Shown here: positions 17,441 to 24,637 of the stretch, one piece after another
Layout: each line of letters begins with the position of its first letter
How positions within the stretch are numbered: position 1 is the first letter of the stretch
From: Lentzea aerocolonigenes
GTDB lineage: Bacteria; Actinomycetota; Actinomycetes; Mycobacteriales; Pseudonocardiaceae
DNA length: 43,659 nt
Direction of reading: 5' to 3'
Assembly (NCBI RefSeq): GCF_000955955.1
Contig: NZ_JYJG01000194.1
Span: forward strand, 1-43,659
Notes under the pieces: generated by a model
Database searches by the model: none
Seen by the model: the letters and a program-made list of their open reading frames with translations, nothing else
What the model was told of the DNA's origin: nothing
Made by a program: the position numbers and the translations under genes

Positions 17441-19368
17441 TCCTTGCCCGCCATTTTGCGGAGCATCGCGTTGTAGGCCTCGAGGTCGGCGTCGCCATCG
17501 GCGTCGGCCTTGCGGTCCAACCGCTTCGCCTCACGGGTGTCCTGCCGCGCCCACTGTGCGAGCAGGGCGACCATCACCACCAGCAACGGGATCTCCCCCG
17601 CCGCCCACGCGATGCCACCGCCGAGTCGCTGGTCCTCCAGCAGGTTCTGCACCCACGGCAGCGCGAGCCCGCGGTAGAACTGCTCGCCGATGACATTCTG
17701 CGAGCTCATCAGCACGATGCCGAAGAACGCGTGGAACGGGATCGACGCGAACAGCAAGCCGAGGCGGCCGAGCGGCGGCAGCTTGTTCGGTGACGGGTCC
17801 ACGCCGATCACGGGCCAGTAGAAGACGTAGCCGACGAGGATGAAGTGGGCGTTCATCGCGAGGTGCGCCCAGTGGAACGGCAGCGCCGCCTCGAACAGCC
17901 CCGAGAAGTACAGGGCGTAGAAGGAACCGACGAACAGAGCCAGCGCCACAAAGGGGTTGGTCAGCAGCCGTGCGAGCGGTGAGTGCACAAAGGCCAGCAC
18001 CCACTCTCGTGGCCCCGGCACCTCTTTGCTCACCGGCAACGCGCGCAACGCCAGCGTGACCGGTCCACCCAGGACGAACAGGATCGGCGTCAGCATCGAA
18101 AGCACCATGTGCGCTTCCATGTGGATGCTGAACATCGCCGGCGAGTACCGGCCCATCCCCGACGACGTGGCGAACAAGAGAGAGAAGCAGCCGCACAGCC
18201 ACGCGACCGTGCGTCCGACCGGCCACTTGTCGCCGCGCTTGACCAGCTTGCGCACACCCACCAGGTAGAGCGCGGCGAGAACCAGTGCCGCGGTGCCGTA
18301 GATCAGGTCGAAGCGCCAGTCGAACAGGATGCGCGCCAGCGTCGGCGGCCCGTCGAGGTCGTAGCCGATCGCGAGCTCGGTGCGGCTCGGCAGTTCGAGG
18401 CTGCCGCCGGGCGGAGGCGTGCGGGCCAGCGCCACGGCCAGGCCGATCGTGAACATCATCAACAGCACTTCGAGGCCCGCGAGTTTGAGCAACGCGCGCG
18501 GCTTCCCGTCGGCCACGCCCTTCACGCCACGTTCGCGCTGGAAGTAGCCGAACACGCCGAGCAGCAGCAGACACGCCAGCTTGCCGAGCGTCAGCCAGCC
18601 GTAGGTCGACGTCACGAGGTCGGTCGGCGTGATGCGCACGAGCGCGTTGACCACACCCGAGACGGCCATGACGACCCAGCAGACCAACGCGAGCTTCGAG
18701 AACCGCGTCGCGGCAAGAGACAGATGAGCGCCGCCACGCCTGCCGTGCGCGAGCAACGCGATGAGGCCGCCCACCCACAACACGACCGCGATGAGGTGGA
18801 ACAACAGGCTGTTCGTCGCCATGTCGTGCGAGCCGCCCGACGACGAGTGGCCGGTGACCGCGACCGGCACCAACGCGAAGATCGCCAGGAACAGCAGGAC
18901 CGTCGCCCATCCCCACGACAGCACCAAACGGCAGCCCAGCGCGAGCAACGCCACGATGATCGCCGTCAGCATCCAGGCCTTCGACTGCTCCACCAGCATC
19001 GCCGTCGCGATCATCTGGCTGAAGCCGAACGAGCTGACCGGCCGGTCGATCGCAGCTGCTGTGTTGAACGGCACGGACAGAACCGCGCCCACGAGCCACA
19101 CGAGCGCGAACCACCCAGCGGTGCGCATCGCGGCGTAACCGTCCGCTGCGAGAGTGCCGGACTTCTGCGGTGGCACGAGGAACGCCGCCAGCAGCAACGA
19201 GCCGATGGTCACCACCGCGCCGGTCTCGGTCAGCACGCGCACGATCAGCAGCCCGAGCGGAGGGTTGGGCGACAGCGCGCTGAACGCGACGGCGACGAGT
19301 GCCGCCACCGCGAACCCGATGACGACCAGAGGGACCAAGCCCGTTCTGGTGGAGCGTTCGATTGCCAC
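17437..19368 (-). CDS. CopD-CtaG fusion: copper resistance / cytochrome c oxidase assembly membrane protein
   Basis: Encodes 643 residues with about 14-16 membrane segments. The N-terminal part (residues about 1-330) is a CopD-like copper import/resistance domain with HLIAVVLWVGGLIAL; the C-terminal part (about 350-620) is a caa3-type CtaG domain with HMEAHMVLSMLTPILFVLGGP, HWAHLAMNAHFILVG and SIPFHAFFGI histidine motifs (each cited only by its core). The fused architecture equals M. tuberculosis Rv0102. CtaG-type proteins help deliver copper to the CuB site of cytochrome c oxidase; CopD takes up periplasmic copper. The last 40 residues are a charged cytosolic tail rich in Asp and Lys. The gene is divergent from the lipoprotein gene, whose longest frame would overlap its start. 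Confidence 0.92.
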   Translation of the reverse strand: MAIERSTRTGLVPLVVIGFAVAALVAVAFSALSPNPPLGLLIVRVLTETGAVVTIGSLLLAAFLVPPQKSGTLAADGYAAMRTAGWFALVWLVGAVLSVPFNTAAAIDRPVSSFGFSQMIATAMLVEQSKAWMLTAIIVALLALGCRLVLSWGWATVLLFLAIFALVPVAVTGHSSSGGSHDMATNSLLFHLIAVVLWVGGLIALLAHGRRGGAHLSLAATRFSKLALVCWVVMAVSGVVNALVRITPTDLVTSTYGWLTLGKLACLLLLGVFGYFQRERGVKGVADGKPRALLKLAGLEVLLMMFTIGLAVALARTPPPGGSLELPSRTELAIGYDLDGPPTLARILFDWRFDLIYGTAALVLAALYLVGVRKLVKRGDKWPVGRTVAWLCGCFSLLFATSSGMGRYSPAMFSIHMEAHMVLSMLTPILFVLGGPVTLALRALPVSKEVPGPREWVLAFVHSPLARLLTNPFVALALFVGSFYALYFSGLFEAALPFHWAHLAMNAHFILVGYVFYWPVIGVDPSPNKLPPLGRLGLLFASIPFHAFFGIVLMSSQNVIGEQFYRGLALPWVQNLLEDQRLGGGIAWAAGEIPLLVVMVALLAQWARQDTREAKRLDRKADADGDADLEAYNAMLRKMAGKD

Positions 19369-19391
19369 GTCCAGGAGCCTACGACCCTCTA

Positions 19392-19919
19392 GTGTTGCGC
19401 CGTGTGAGACGTTCTCTCCTCCTCCTGCTCGCCCTCTTGACGGTGTCCGGCTGCGCGTACCACATCCAGGGCGAACCCATCGCGGCTCCGCTGCCGCCGC
19501 TCGCCATCGCGACGCCGCGCAAGACCGCGGGCGTCGACCCGTGCAAGCTGGTCACGGAGAAGGACCTCAAGCCGGTCGGGACGCTCAAGTTCCCGGCCGC
19601 ACCGCGCGCCGAGCTGGCGAACTCGTGCCTCTTCACGTTGAAGGAGAACGCGTACGTGGTGGTAGCGGTCCCGTACCGGCCGTTCGAGGAGTCGAAGAAC
19701 TCGCAGAAGAACGGCCGCGAGGTCCAGACCGGCAAGCACGCCACGTGGCTCAGCTGCGGTCAGCAGGACAAGGACATGGTGTGCACGGCCACCATCGCCG
19801 TGACGCGCAACGAGTCGTTGCTGGTCGCCATTGGCATGAACGGCGGCACCGAGACCAAGGCGCGTGACCTGCTGGAACCGATCGGTCAGGAAGCGCTCAA
19901 ACGGATGCCGGCTGCTTAG
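19392..19919 (+). CDS. DUF3558-like lipoprotein
   Basis: Encodes about 175 residues with a lipoprotein signal: a short Arg-rich start, the hydrophobic run LLLLLALLTVSG and the lipidated Cys in the lipobox TVSGC. The mature part begins with a disordered Pro-rich tract and then the DUF3558 hallmark DPCKLVT, further Cys residues (SCLF, LSCG, VCTA) and a C-terminal helix ending KRMPAA. It is expected on the outer face of the membrane. The start is uncertain: an ATG at 19362 would overlap the divergent CtaG gene and add residues before the signal peptide, so GTG 19392 (AGGAG at 19373-19377) or GTG 19404 is more likely. The 3' end overlaps the convergent MFS gene by 23 bases. Function of the family is unknown. 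Confidence 0.8.
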   Translation: MLRRVRRSLLLLLALLTVSGCAYHIQGEPIAAPLPPLAIATPRKTAGVDPCKLVTEKDLKPVGTLKFPAAPRAELANSCLFTLKENAYVVVAVPYRPFEESKNSQKNGREVQTGKHATWLSCGQQDKDMVCTATIAVTRNESLLVAIGMNGGTETKARDLLEPIGQEALKRMPAA

Positions 19920-21072
19920 CCGCTTTCTTCGCGAACCACGTCGCCGGGATGATCAGCGCGGTGACGAGCGCCACGAACCCGAGGGACACCACGAGAGAGC
20001 TGACGTGCGCCAGCCCGCCCACGATCGGCGGACCCGCGAGGAACCCCGTGTAGGCGATCGTCGTCACCAGGCCCAGCTCACGTTCGCCGCCGCTGCCGTC
20101 CGCGCGTTTGCCGGTCTCGCTCGCCAGGTCCATGACCACGGGGAACGAGAACGCGAGCCCCAGCCCGGCCAGGCCGAACCCCAGGTAGCCGGCGACCGGC
20201 AGGGGTACGAGAACGGCAGTCGCCAGCCCCGTCGCGGCAAGGCCACCGCCCGCGGCGAGCAGGCGATGCGGGCCGAGCGTGCGTTGGATCGGCTCACCGA
20301 ACCACCGTGCGAGCGCCATCGTGACGGAGAAGCCCGCATAGGCGTATGCGCCCGCCGCGTCACCCATGCCCCGCTCACGGACCATGAACAACGCCGACCA
20401 GTCCGCCGCCGCCCCTTCCGCGATGGCGCTGCACAGCGCGACGCTCGCCAACAGCCAGAGGACAGGGCTCTTGAGCACGTTGACGCGTTCGGTTTCCTCT
20501 TCCCTATGACGCTCCCCCACTCCTCCGGGGATGGCCTTCGCTGTTATGGCCGTGATGATGAGGCCGACGAGTGCGGCCAGGAGGAAGTGCTTCATCGGCG
20601 TCCAGTGGGCCTGAGCCGCGGCGGCACTGCCCAGCGAGCCGATCAGCCCGCCGACGCTGAAGCCCGCGTGGAACTGCGGCATCAACGGCCGTTGCAGGTC
20701 GCGGACGACGACAACTGCGGCGATGTTCATCGACACGTCCATCGCCGCGACGCTCGCACCCAGTGCGATGAGCGTCAGTCCGAACTGCACCGGTGACTGC
20801 GAGAGCGCGAGCACAGGCAGAAGGAGCGGACTGAGGAGACTGCTGGCTATCAACACCGTGCGCGACCCGTGAACCGCACAGATCCGTGCTGCCAGTGGTG
20901 CCGTGAACGCCAGTCCGGTGCTCGCCCCGAGCAACGCCAGGCCGAGGCTGCCCGGTTCGGCGCCGATCTGCTCGGCGAGCGCGGGCACGCGGGAGGCCCA
21001 GGTGCCGAAGACGCCGCCGTTCAAGAGGAAGACGACGAAGGTGGCCAGGCGTGGGGACATGCGTTCCAGCAT
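19897..21072 (-). CDS. MFS transporter (YbjJ/FucP-like)
   Basis: Encodes up to 391 residues with 12 membrane helices. The first helix region reads FVVFLLNGGVFGTWASRVPAL, a pattern of the YbjJ-like group of the major facilitator superfamily; the TAGTG-like loop and the central charged loop (around GERHREEETERV, residue 190) separate the two six-helix halves. It probably exports or imports a small metabolite or sugar. The annotated ATG at 21070-21072 lies within the LacI operator palindrome and has no ribosome site; the in-frame ATG at 21058-21060, preceded by GGAACGC, is a better start (387 residues). The divergent LacI gene and its 26-bp palindrome suggest the transporter is the LacI target. 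Confidence 0.9.
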   Translation of the reverse strand: MLERMSPRLATFVVFLLNGGVFGTWASRVPALAEQIGAEPGSLGLALLGASTGLAFTAPLAARICAVHGSRTVLIASSLLSPLLLPVLALSQSPVQFGLTLIALGASVAAMDVSMNIAAVVVVRDLQRPLMPQFHAGFSVGGLIGSLGSAAAAQAHWTPMKHFLLAALVGLIITAITAKAIPGGVGERHREEETERVNVLKSPVLWLLASVALCSAIAEGAAADWSALFMVRERGMGDAAGAYAYAGFSVTMALARWFGEPIQRTLGPHRLLAAGGGLAATGLATAVLVPLPVAGYLGFGLAGLGLAFSFPVVMDLASETGKRADGSGGERELGLVTTIAYTGFLAGPPIVGGLAHVSSLVVSLGFVALVTALIIPATWFAKKAAKQPASV

Positions 21073-21094
21073 GACTGAAGCGCTTCAGTCATGC
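21069..21094. promoter_or_regulatory. 26-bp perfect palindrome, LacI-family operator
   Basis: Half-site GCATGACTGAAGC followed at once by its exact complement; the centre AAGCGCTT is the hallmark of LacI-family operators (central CG pair). It lies in the divergent MFS/LacI region and covers the first ATG of the MFS frame. No mismatch over 26 bases. Confidence 0.85.
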
Positions 21095-21120
21095 CAGTTA
21101 TTTGGGTGCGATCTGTCGCA

Positions 21121-21126
21121 TACGAT
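21121..21126 (+). promoter_or_regulatory. -10 element of the LacI gene
   Basis: TACGAT fits the actinobacterial TANNNT form and ends 7 bases before the GTG at 21134, which would give a leaderless message starting at that codon. No good -35 element is visible. Confidence 0.4.
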
Positions 21127-22213
21127 GCTTTCCGTGGACGCCGACCGCCGACGCAGGCCGACGCTGGACACCGTCGCCGCCGCGGTAGGGGTTTCCCGGG
21201 CAACGGTGTCGAACGCGTACAACCGGCCGGACCAGCTGTCGTCGTCGTTGCGCGAACGCATCCTCGAGACGGCGCGCTCTCTGGGCTATGCGGGCCCGGA
21301 TCCCGTTGCGCGATCCCTGGCCACACGCTCGTCGGCGGCCGTGGGTTTCATGCTGCCGCAGGGGTTGTCCGGCGCGTTCTCGGATCCAGCGCTGTCGATC
21401 GTGCTCGACGGCCTGGCGTCCACCGTCGACGGGCACGACCACAGCCTGGTATTGATGCCCGGCGATTCCACAGGCGGTCCACGTCCCTCGATCGTGGCAC
21501 GCGCGCAGGCGGACGTGATGGTGGCCTACTCGCTCCCGGACTCCGCCCCCGCGTTCGACGCCGTGGCCGCCCGCGGACTGCCGCTCGTGGTGATCGACCA
21601 GCCGGTGCTGCCGGGTTCGGCACGGGTCGAGGTGCAGGATTTCCTGGGTGCCTCGCTCGCCGCCTCGTTCCTGCTGGACCAGGGGCACTCGCGCTTCGGC
21701 GTCCTGACGTTCGCGCTACACCCGGACGGAGTATCCGGACCGGTTTCCGCTGACCGCCGTTCAGCCGTGCCGTTCCGCGTGAGCCGCGACCGACTGGGCG
21801 GCTACCTCGACACTTTGGCAAAAGCCGGGGTGAAACCGGACAATGTTCCGGTGTGGGAGGCGCGCGGCAGTGATCGCGAACTCGGACGTCTCGGCGCGCG
21901 GTGGTTGCTCACCCGCACGCCGCGCCCGAGCGCTCTGCTGTGCGCGTCGGACCAACTGGCCTTCGGCTGCCTGCAAGCGGCCCGCGACCTGGGCCTGACC
22001 GTTCCTTCGGACGTGTCCGTCGTCGGCTTCGACGACGTCCCCGAAGCGGCCTACAGCGACCCACCGCTGACTACCGTGCGTCAACCCCTGGCCGATAAGG
22101 GCAGGCGCGCGGGCGAGCTGGCGCTGAAGTTACTGGCCGGGGGCAGACCGCCGCGGCCCACGAGACTCGACGTTTCACTCGTGCAGAGAGCCTCGACGGC
22201 CCCACGAACGTGA
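21125..22213 (+). CDS. LacI family transcriptional regulator
   Basis: Encodes about 360 residues. The N-terminal helix-turn-helix with hinge is clear: LDTVAAAVGVSRATVSNAYN (about residues 14-33) and LSSSLRERILETARSLGY, followed by the periplasmic-binding-protein-like sensor (AVGFMLP to the end). The late motif VPSDVSVVGFDDVPEA and PLTTVRQPL are family landmarks for effector binding and dimerisation. ATG 21125 overlaps the -10 box TACGAT; GTG 21134 (three codons in) would fit a leaderless transcript, so the true start may be 21134. A longer upstream reading frame exists, but it runs through the operator and the MFS gene and is not credible. Divergent from the MFS gene, whose operator it probably binds. 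The effector is likely a sugar or nucleoside. Confidence 0.92.
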   Translation: MLSVDADRRRRPTLDTVAAAVGVSRATVSNAYNRPDQLSSSLRERILETARSLGYAGPDPVARSLATRSSAAVGFMLPQGLSGAFSDPALSIVLDGLASTVDGHDHSLVLMPGDSTGGPRPSIVARAQADVMVAYSLPDSAPAFDAVAARGLPLVVIDQPVLPGSARVEVQDFLGASLAASFLLDQGHSRFGVLTFALHPDGVSGPVSADRRSAVPFRVSRDRLGGYLDTLAKAGVKPDNVPVWEARGSDRELGRLGARWLLTRTPRPSALLCASDQLAFGCLQAARDLGLTVPSDVSVVGFDDVPEAAYSDPPLTTVRQPLADKGRRAGELALKLLAGGRPPRPTRLDVSLVQRASTAPRT

Positions 22214-22340
22214 TACACCTCACGTTTAGCCCGTTTTCGTCACCCGTTTGGTCGTAGGGCGGAAACGGTCGATCGACTCCGGACGATGTGTCCGGTGGGG
22301 GCATCGGCGACCACAGTTCGTGGCCGCACGGTCTCCTCAA
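22214..22340. other. Spacer between the LacI gene and tRNA-Arg
   Basis: No gene. Contains a short hairpin CCGGAC-gatgt-GTCCGG at 22279-22295 and a CCGTTT/AAACGG inverted pair just after the LacI stop that may terminate its transcript. The tRNA promoter must lie here but is not obvious. Confidence 0.35.
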
Positions 22341-22413
22341 GCCTCCGTAGCTCAGTGGAGAGAGCGAGGGACTTCTAATCCCGAGGTCGCAGGTTCGAAT
22401 CCTGCCGGGGGCG
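22341..22413 (+). tRNA. tRNA-Arg (anticodon TCT)
   Basis: Folds as a 73-nt cloverleaf: acceptor GCCTCCG/CGGGGGC (one T-G wobble) with discriminator G; D arm with GCTCAGTGGAGAGAGC; anticodon loop CTTCTAA (anticodon TCT, reading AGA); T arm GCAGG-TTCGAAT-CCTGC perfect. CCA is not encoded. The first anticodon-stem pair (27-43) is A-G, a mismatch. AGA is a rare codon in high-GC genomes. tRNA genes are frequent integration sites, but no integrase or repeated 3' end was found nearby. Confidence 0.95.
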
Positions 22414-22421
22414 CTCGTGGC

Positions 22422-22470
22422 GAGGGGTGAGGTGTGTCTGCGGAAAGCGCGGACCATGCCTCGCCCCTCG
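22422..22470 (+). terminator. Inverted repeat after the tRNA
   Basis: CGAGGGGTGAGG soon after the tRNA pairs with CCTCGCCCCTCG near 22459-22470 (11 of 12 positions) around a loop of about 25 bases. Probably ends the tRNA transcript; no strong T-run. Confidence 0.4.
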
Positions 22471-22479
22471 ATTTCTATC

Positions 22480-22521
22480 TGGGGGCCGAGCCCCCAGACC
22501 CCCGCCGGGGGCAAGCCCCCG
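22480..22521. repeat. Twin G5/C5 hairpin element
   Basis: Two adjacent short hairpins, TGGGGGCCGAGCCCCCA (22480-22496) and CGGGGGCAAGCCCCCG (22506-22521), are separated by AGACCCCC-like sequence. Such G5/C5 hairpin strings recur between genes in many actinomycete genomes. They lie between two 3' ends (tRNA and the minus-strand nuclease gene) and may act as a bidirectional terminator. Confidence 0.6.
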
Positions 22522-22560
22522 AACCCCCATCACGGTGGCTGCGCTACGAAGGCGGCCCGG

Positions 22561-24159
22561 TTAGACCCAGGTGGCGGTTACGGCGATGAAGTGGTCGGTG
22601 ATGGCACTGGGGCTGGGACCCTCGGCGAACTTGACGCCGTCGAGATCCTCGTAGGCTGGGTAGCCGCTCAACGAGGGAGCCAGGACTACTCGCCAGGTTG
22701 TTGGGTCGACGGCCAGCAGCTTCTTGTCGAAGAGTTTGTGCACGTCCGCACGTAGTAGGACGCCCTCGTCCAGGATGTGTGTCTCGTGCTCGGCAAAGCT
22801 CCGCAGGTGTGCCGCTTCCAGCACTTCGGCCGGGCAACGGCCGGTGACAGCACACACGTGGCCGTAGCGACGGATCAATGCCTTGCGGAACTCGGGTTGT
22901 CCGATGCGGACGTTCGTGGTCCGTTCGGTGCGGCCACCCTTGGGCGTCTTCGCGTCGCCGCTGTCGCCGCCAGCGGTGACAGTGCGGCGTGCGGCTTTCA
23001 CCTTCACGGCAGTGCTTGCTTCCGCCTCTGGAGAAGGCAACTGCACGTCCACCCTCGCCAGCATCGCCTCCAGCTTGTCGACGTCCAACGGCCGGATCGC
23101 GTTCTGCACCGCCCTGTCGGTGCACGCCTCTTTCAGGTCCTCAGCGGTGACCGCGCCATCGAGTGCGCGCCAGGTGGCGCCGTAGTAGGCGGCGTACTGC
23201 CGGACGGTCGTCGACTTGTTCTCGGGCTCATCGAACTCGTGGTTGCACGTCTCACGGCGGCATCGATAGCGCGGCTGCTGGACCTTGCGCCTGTCGAAAC
23301 GGCCGCCTTTGCACTTGGGGCACACCCGCTGCCACTTCTCGACGCCGTCCTTGTGCTCGATGCGGCTGATCCGCCCGATGCCCAGGACGTCGTCGCCGTC
23401 CCGGATGACGATCACGTGGCCTTCGCGGACCTGCTGCGAGTTGCCGACGTTGTTGTCGTAGACGTAGGTGGAGCCCAGCACATCCGGGTAGCCGGCGTTG
23501 CCCCCGTACTTCCTGTCCCCCTCGGCGGAGTACATCGCCCACGCCTTGAAGGACGCGTGCTCAGCTCGGATCCTCGCGGCTTCGCGCTGCATGCCGGCTT
23601 CGTCAGCGAGAAACTCCCCCAGTACGACGAGGTCCTCGCTGCCACCGCGAGTCTCCTTCTTCTCGTAGTCGGGCAGGGCGGTCGCCAGGTTGTACAGCTT
23701 GAGCTGCACGCTGTTGACCGAGCGGAAGTTGTGCCCGCGCTTCTCCGGAGCGTGGAACGGCATCCGTTGCAGCAGCGCCGCGAAGTCCTTGACAGCGGGA
23801 TCGGTGGCGCGCTGCGCGACGCGGTTGTTCGAGAAAAGCTGCGAGCAGGCCAGAATCAGCTCCTCGCGCGACCAGGTCGGCGGTCGCAGCTCCTTGACCT
23901 CGAAACCCAGCGCTCTCAACGTCTCGTTGACGAGTTCCTCATCCACGACCTCGTCCTGCCGCAGCGGAGCCTTGCCGGGCAGGTGGCCGTGCGCGGCGGC
24001 AGCGATCACTCGCGTGCCGTACCTGCCCTTGCCGATCGCGATCAAGTAGTTGCGGAACCTGTCGAAGCCGTACCTGTCGCAGAACTTCTCCAGCCCCACC
24101 TGGTCGTGCTCTGCGATTGCCGTGCGCACCGCCTCAGCGGTGATGTCTTGAACTCCCAC
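22561..24159 (-). CDS. Predicted modification-dependent HNH restriction endonuclease (ScoMcrA-like head and sulfur-binding domains)
   Basis: Encodes 532 residues in several modules. Residues 1-88 resemble the N-terminal head domain of ScoMcrA-type type IV enzymes (RYGTRVIAAAAHGHLPG, then LRALGFEV). Residues about 94-200 resemble the DNA sulfur-binding domain: WSREELILACSQLF, LLQRMPFH, NFRSVNSVQLKLYNLAT. Residues about 205-335 look like a PUA/EVE-type base reader (YVYDNNVGNS, VREGHVIVIRDGDDVLGIG) with an inserted zinc ribbon (C280, C283, C300, C305). After a Lys/Thr-rich linker, residues 420-485 form an HNH nuclease with C436, C442, H451 and H474; the usual Asn position is E465. Expected role: cleave incoming DNA carrying phosphorothioate or modified bases. 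No dnd or methylase genes are near. GTG start with no clear ribosome site, so possibly leaderless. Domain calls are from motif memory. Confidence 0.8.
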   Translation of the reverse strand: MGVQDITAEAVRTAIAEHDQVGLEKFCDRYGFDRFRNYLIAIGKGRYGTRVIAAAAHGHLPGKAPLRQDEVVDEELVNETLRALGFEVKELRPPTWSREELILACSQLFSNNRVAQRATDPAVKDFAALLQRMPFHAPEKRGHNFRSVNSVQLKLYNLATALPDYEKKETRGGSEDLVVLGEFLADEAGMQREAARIRAEHASFKAWAMYSAEGDRKYGGNAGYPDVLGSTYVYDNNVGNSQQVREGHVIVIRDGDDVLGIGRISRIEHKDGVEKWQRVCPKCKGGRFDRRKVQQPRYRCRRETCNHEFDEPENKSTTVRQYAAYYGATWRALDGAVTAEDLKEACTDRAVQNAIRPLDVDKLEAMLARVDVQLPSPEAEASTAVKVKAARRTVTAGGDSGDAKTPKGGRTERTTNVRIGQPEFRKALIRRYGHVCAVTGRCPAEVLEAAHLRSFAEHETHILDEGVLLRADVHKLFDKKLLAVDPTTWRVVLAPSLSGYPAYEDLDGVKFAEGPSPSAITDHFIAVTATWV

Positions 24160-24212
24160 CTATGGACAGTTTCAGGCACAAACGAACCAGACATCTACCA
24201 AATGGCCTAATG

Positions 24213-24238
24213 GCGACGCACGGACATAAGTGCGTCGC
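24213..24238. promoter_or_regulatory. Inverted repeat between the nuclease gene and the small membrane protein gene
   Basis: GCGACGCAC (24213-24221) pairs with GTGCGTCGC (24230-24238) around 8 bases. It sits in a divergent promoter region next to TACCCT (24243-24248), a -10-like box placed for a leaderless GTG at 24254. Could be an operator. Confidence 0.45.
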
Positions 24239-24253
24239 TAGCTACCCTGCCGC

Positions 24254-24637
24254 GTGGACAAGACGCGGTTGGGCATCGGAGTTGTAGTCGCGGTTCTGGT
24301 CGTGCAGACGCTGGCCAGCTTGGTGTGGAGTGCTGACTCGACGTTGACCGGTGTCGCGTTGGCGTTCAACGCGGTGGCCACGGTGTCGACCTGGTTGTTG
24401 GCCAGGCGCGGCGGGAGGGCCGCTTGGGTCGTGGCCGGGTGGTGTGCCGGGTTCTTCGGGTGGCACGTGGTGGGGCTCGGCGAGTTGGCGGGCTGGTGGA
24501 CGACCGGGCTGGACGCGGCGTTCCTCGTGGCGGCGAGCTACCAGCTCTCGATCGTCTACCAGGCCGTGCTGGCCACGGCGGCTGGGTTCGCCGTGCACCT
24601 GCTGTTGCCGCGTCAGGACCAGGCTTCAGCCACGTAG
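24254..24637 (+). CDS. Small four-helix membrane protein, unknown
   Basis: Encodes 127 residues beginning at a GTG (24254). Four hydrophobic segments are visible: GIGVVVAVLVVQTLASLVW (residues 7-25), GVALAFNAVATVSTWLLA (33-50), AAWVVAGWCAGFFGWHVVGL (56-75) and the C-terminal SIVYQAVLATAAGFAVHLLL (about 99-118, only the core counted). The protein is otherwise featureless and I do not recognise its family. It is divergent from the HNH nuclease gene and convergent, with a 25-base overlap, with the NmrA-like reductase. A TACCCT box ends 5 bases before the GTG, suggesting a leaderless transcript. Confidence 0.7.
   Translation: MDKTRLGIGVVVAVLVVQTLASLVWSADSTLTGVALAFNAVATVSTWLLARRGGRAAWVVAGWCAGFFGWHVVGLGELAGWWTTGLDAAFLVAASYQLSIVYQAVLATAAGFAVHLLLPRQDQASAT

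Noticed and set aside
21125..21136. The much longer LacI frame beginning at 20903
   Set aside because: It would include the operator and most of the MFS 5' region; the helix-turn-helix begins only near 21160 and the promoter elements lie before 21134.
22341..24240. tRNA-anchored genomic island around the nuclease gene
   Set aside because: No integrase and no second copy of the tRNA 3' end (GCAGGTTCGAATCCTGC) was found on the far side of the nuclease gene, so integration is unsupported.
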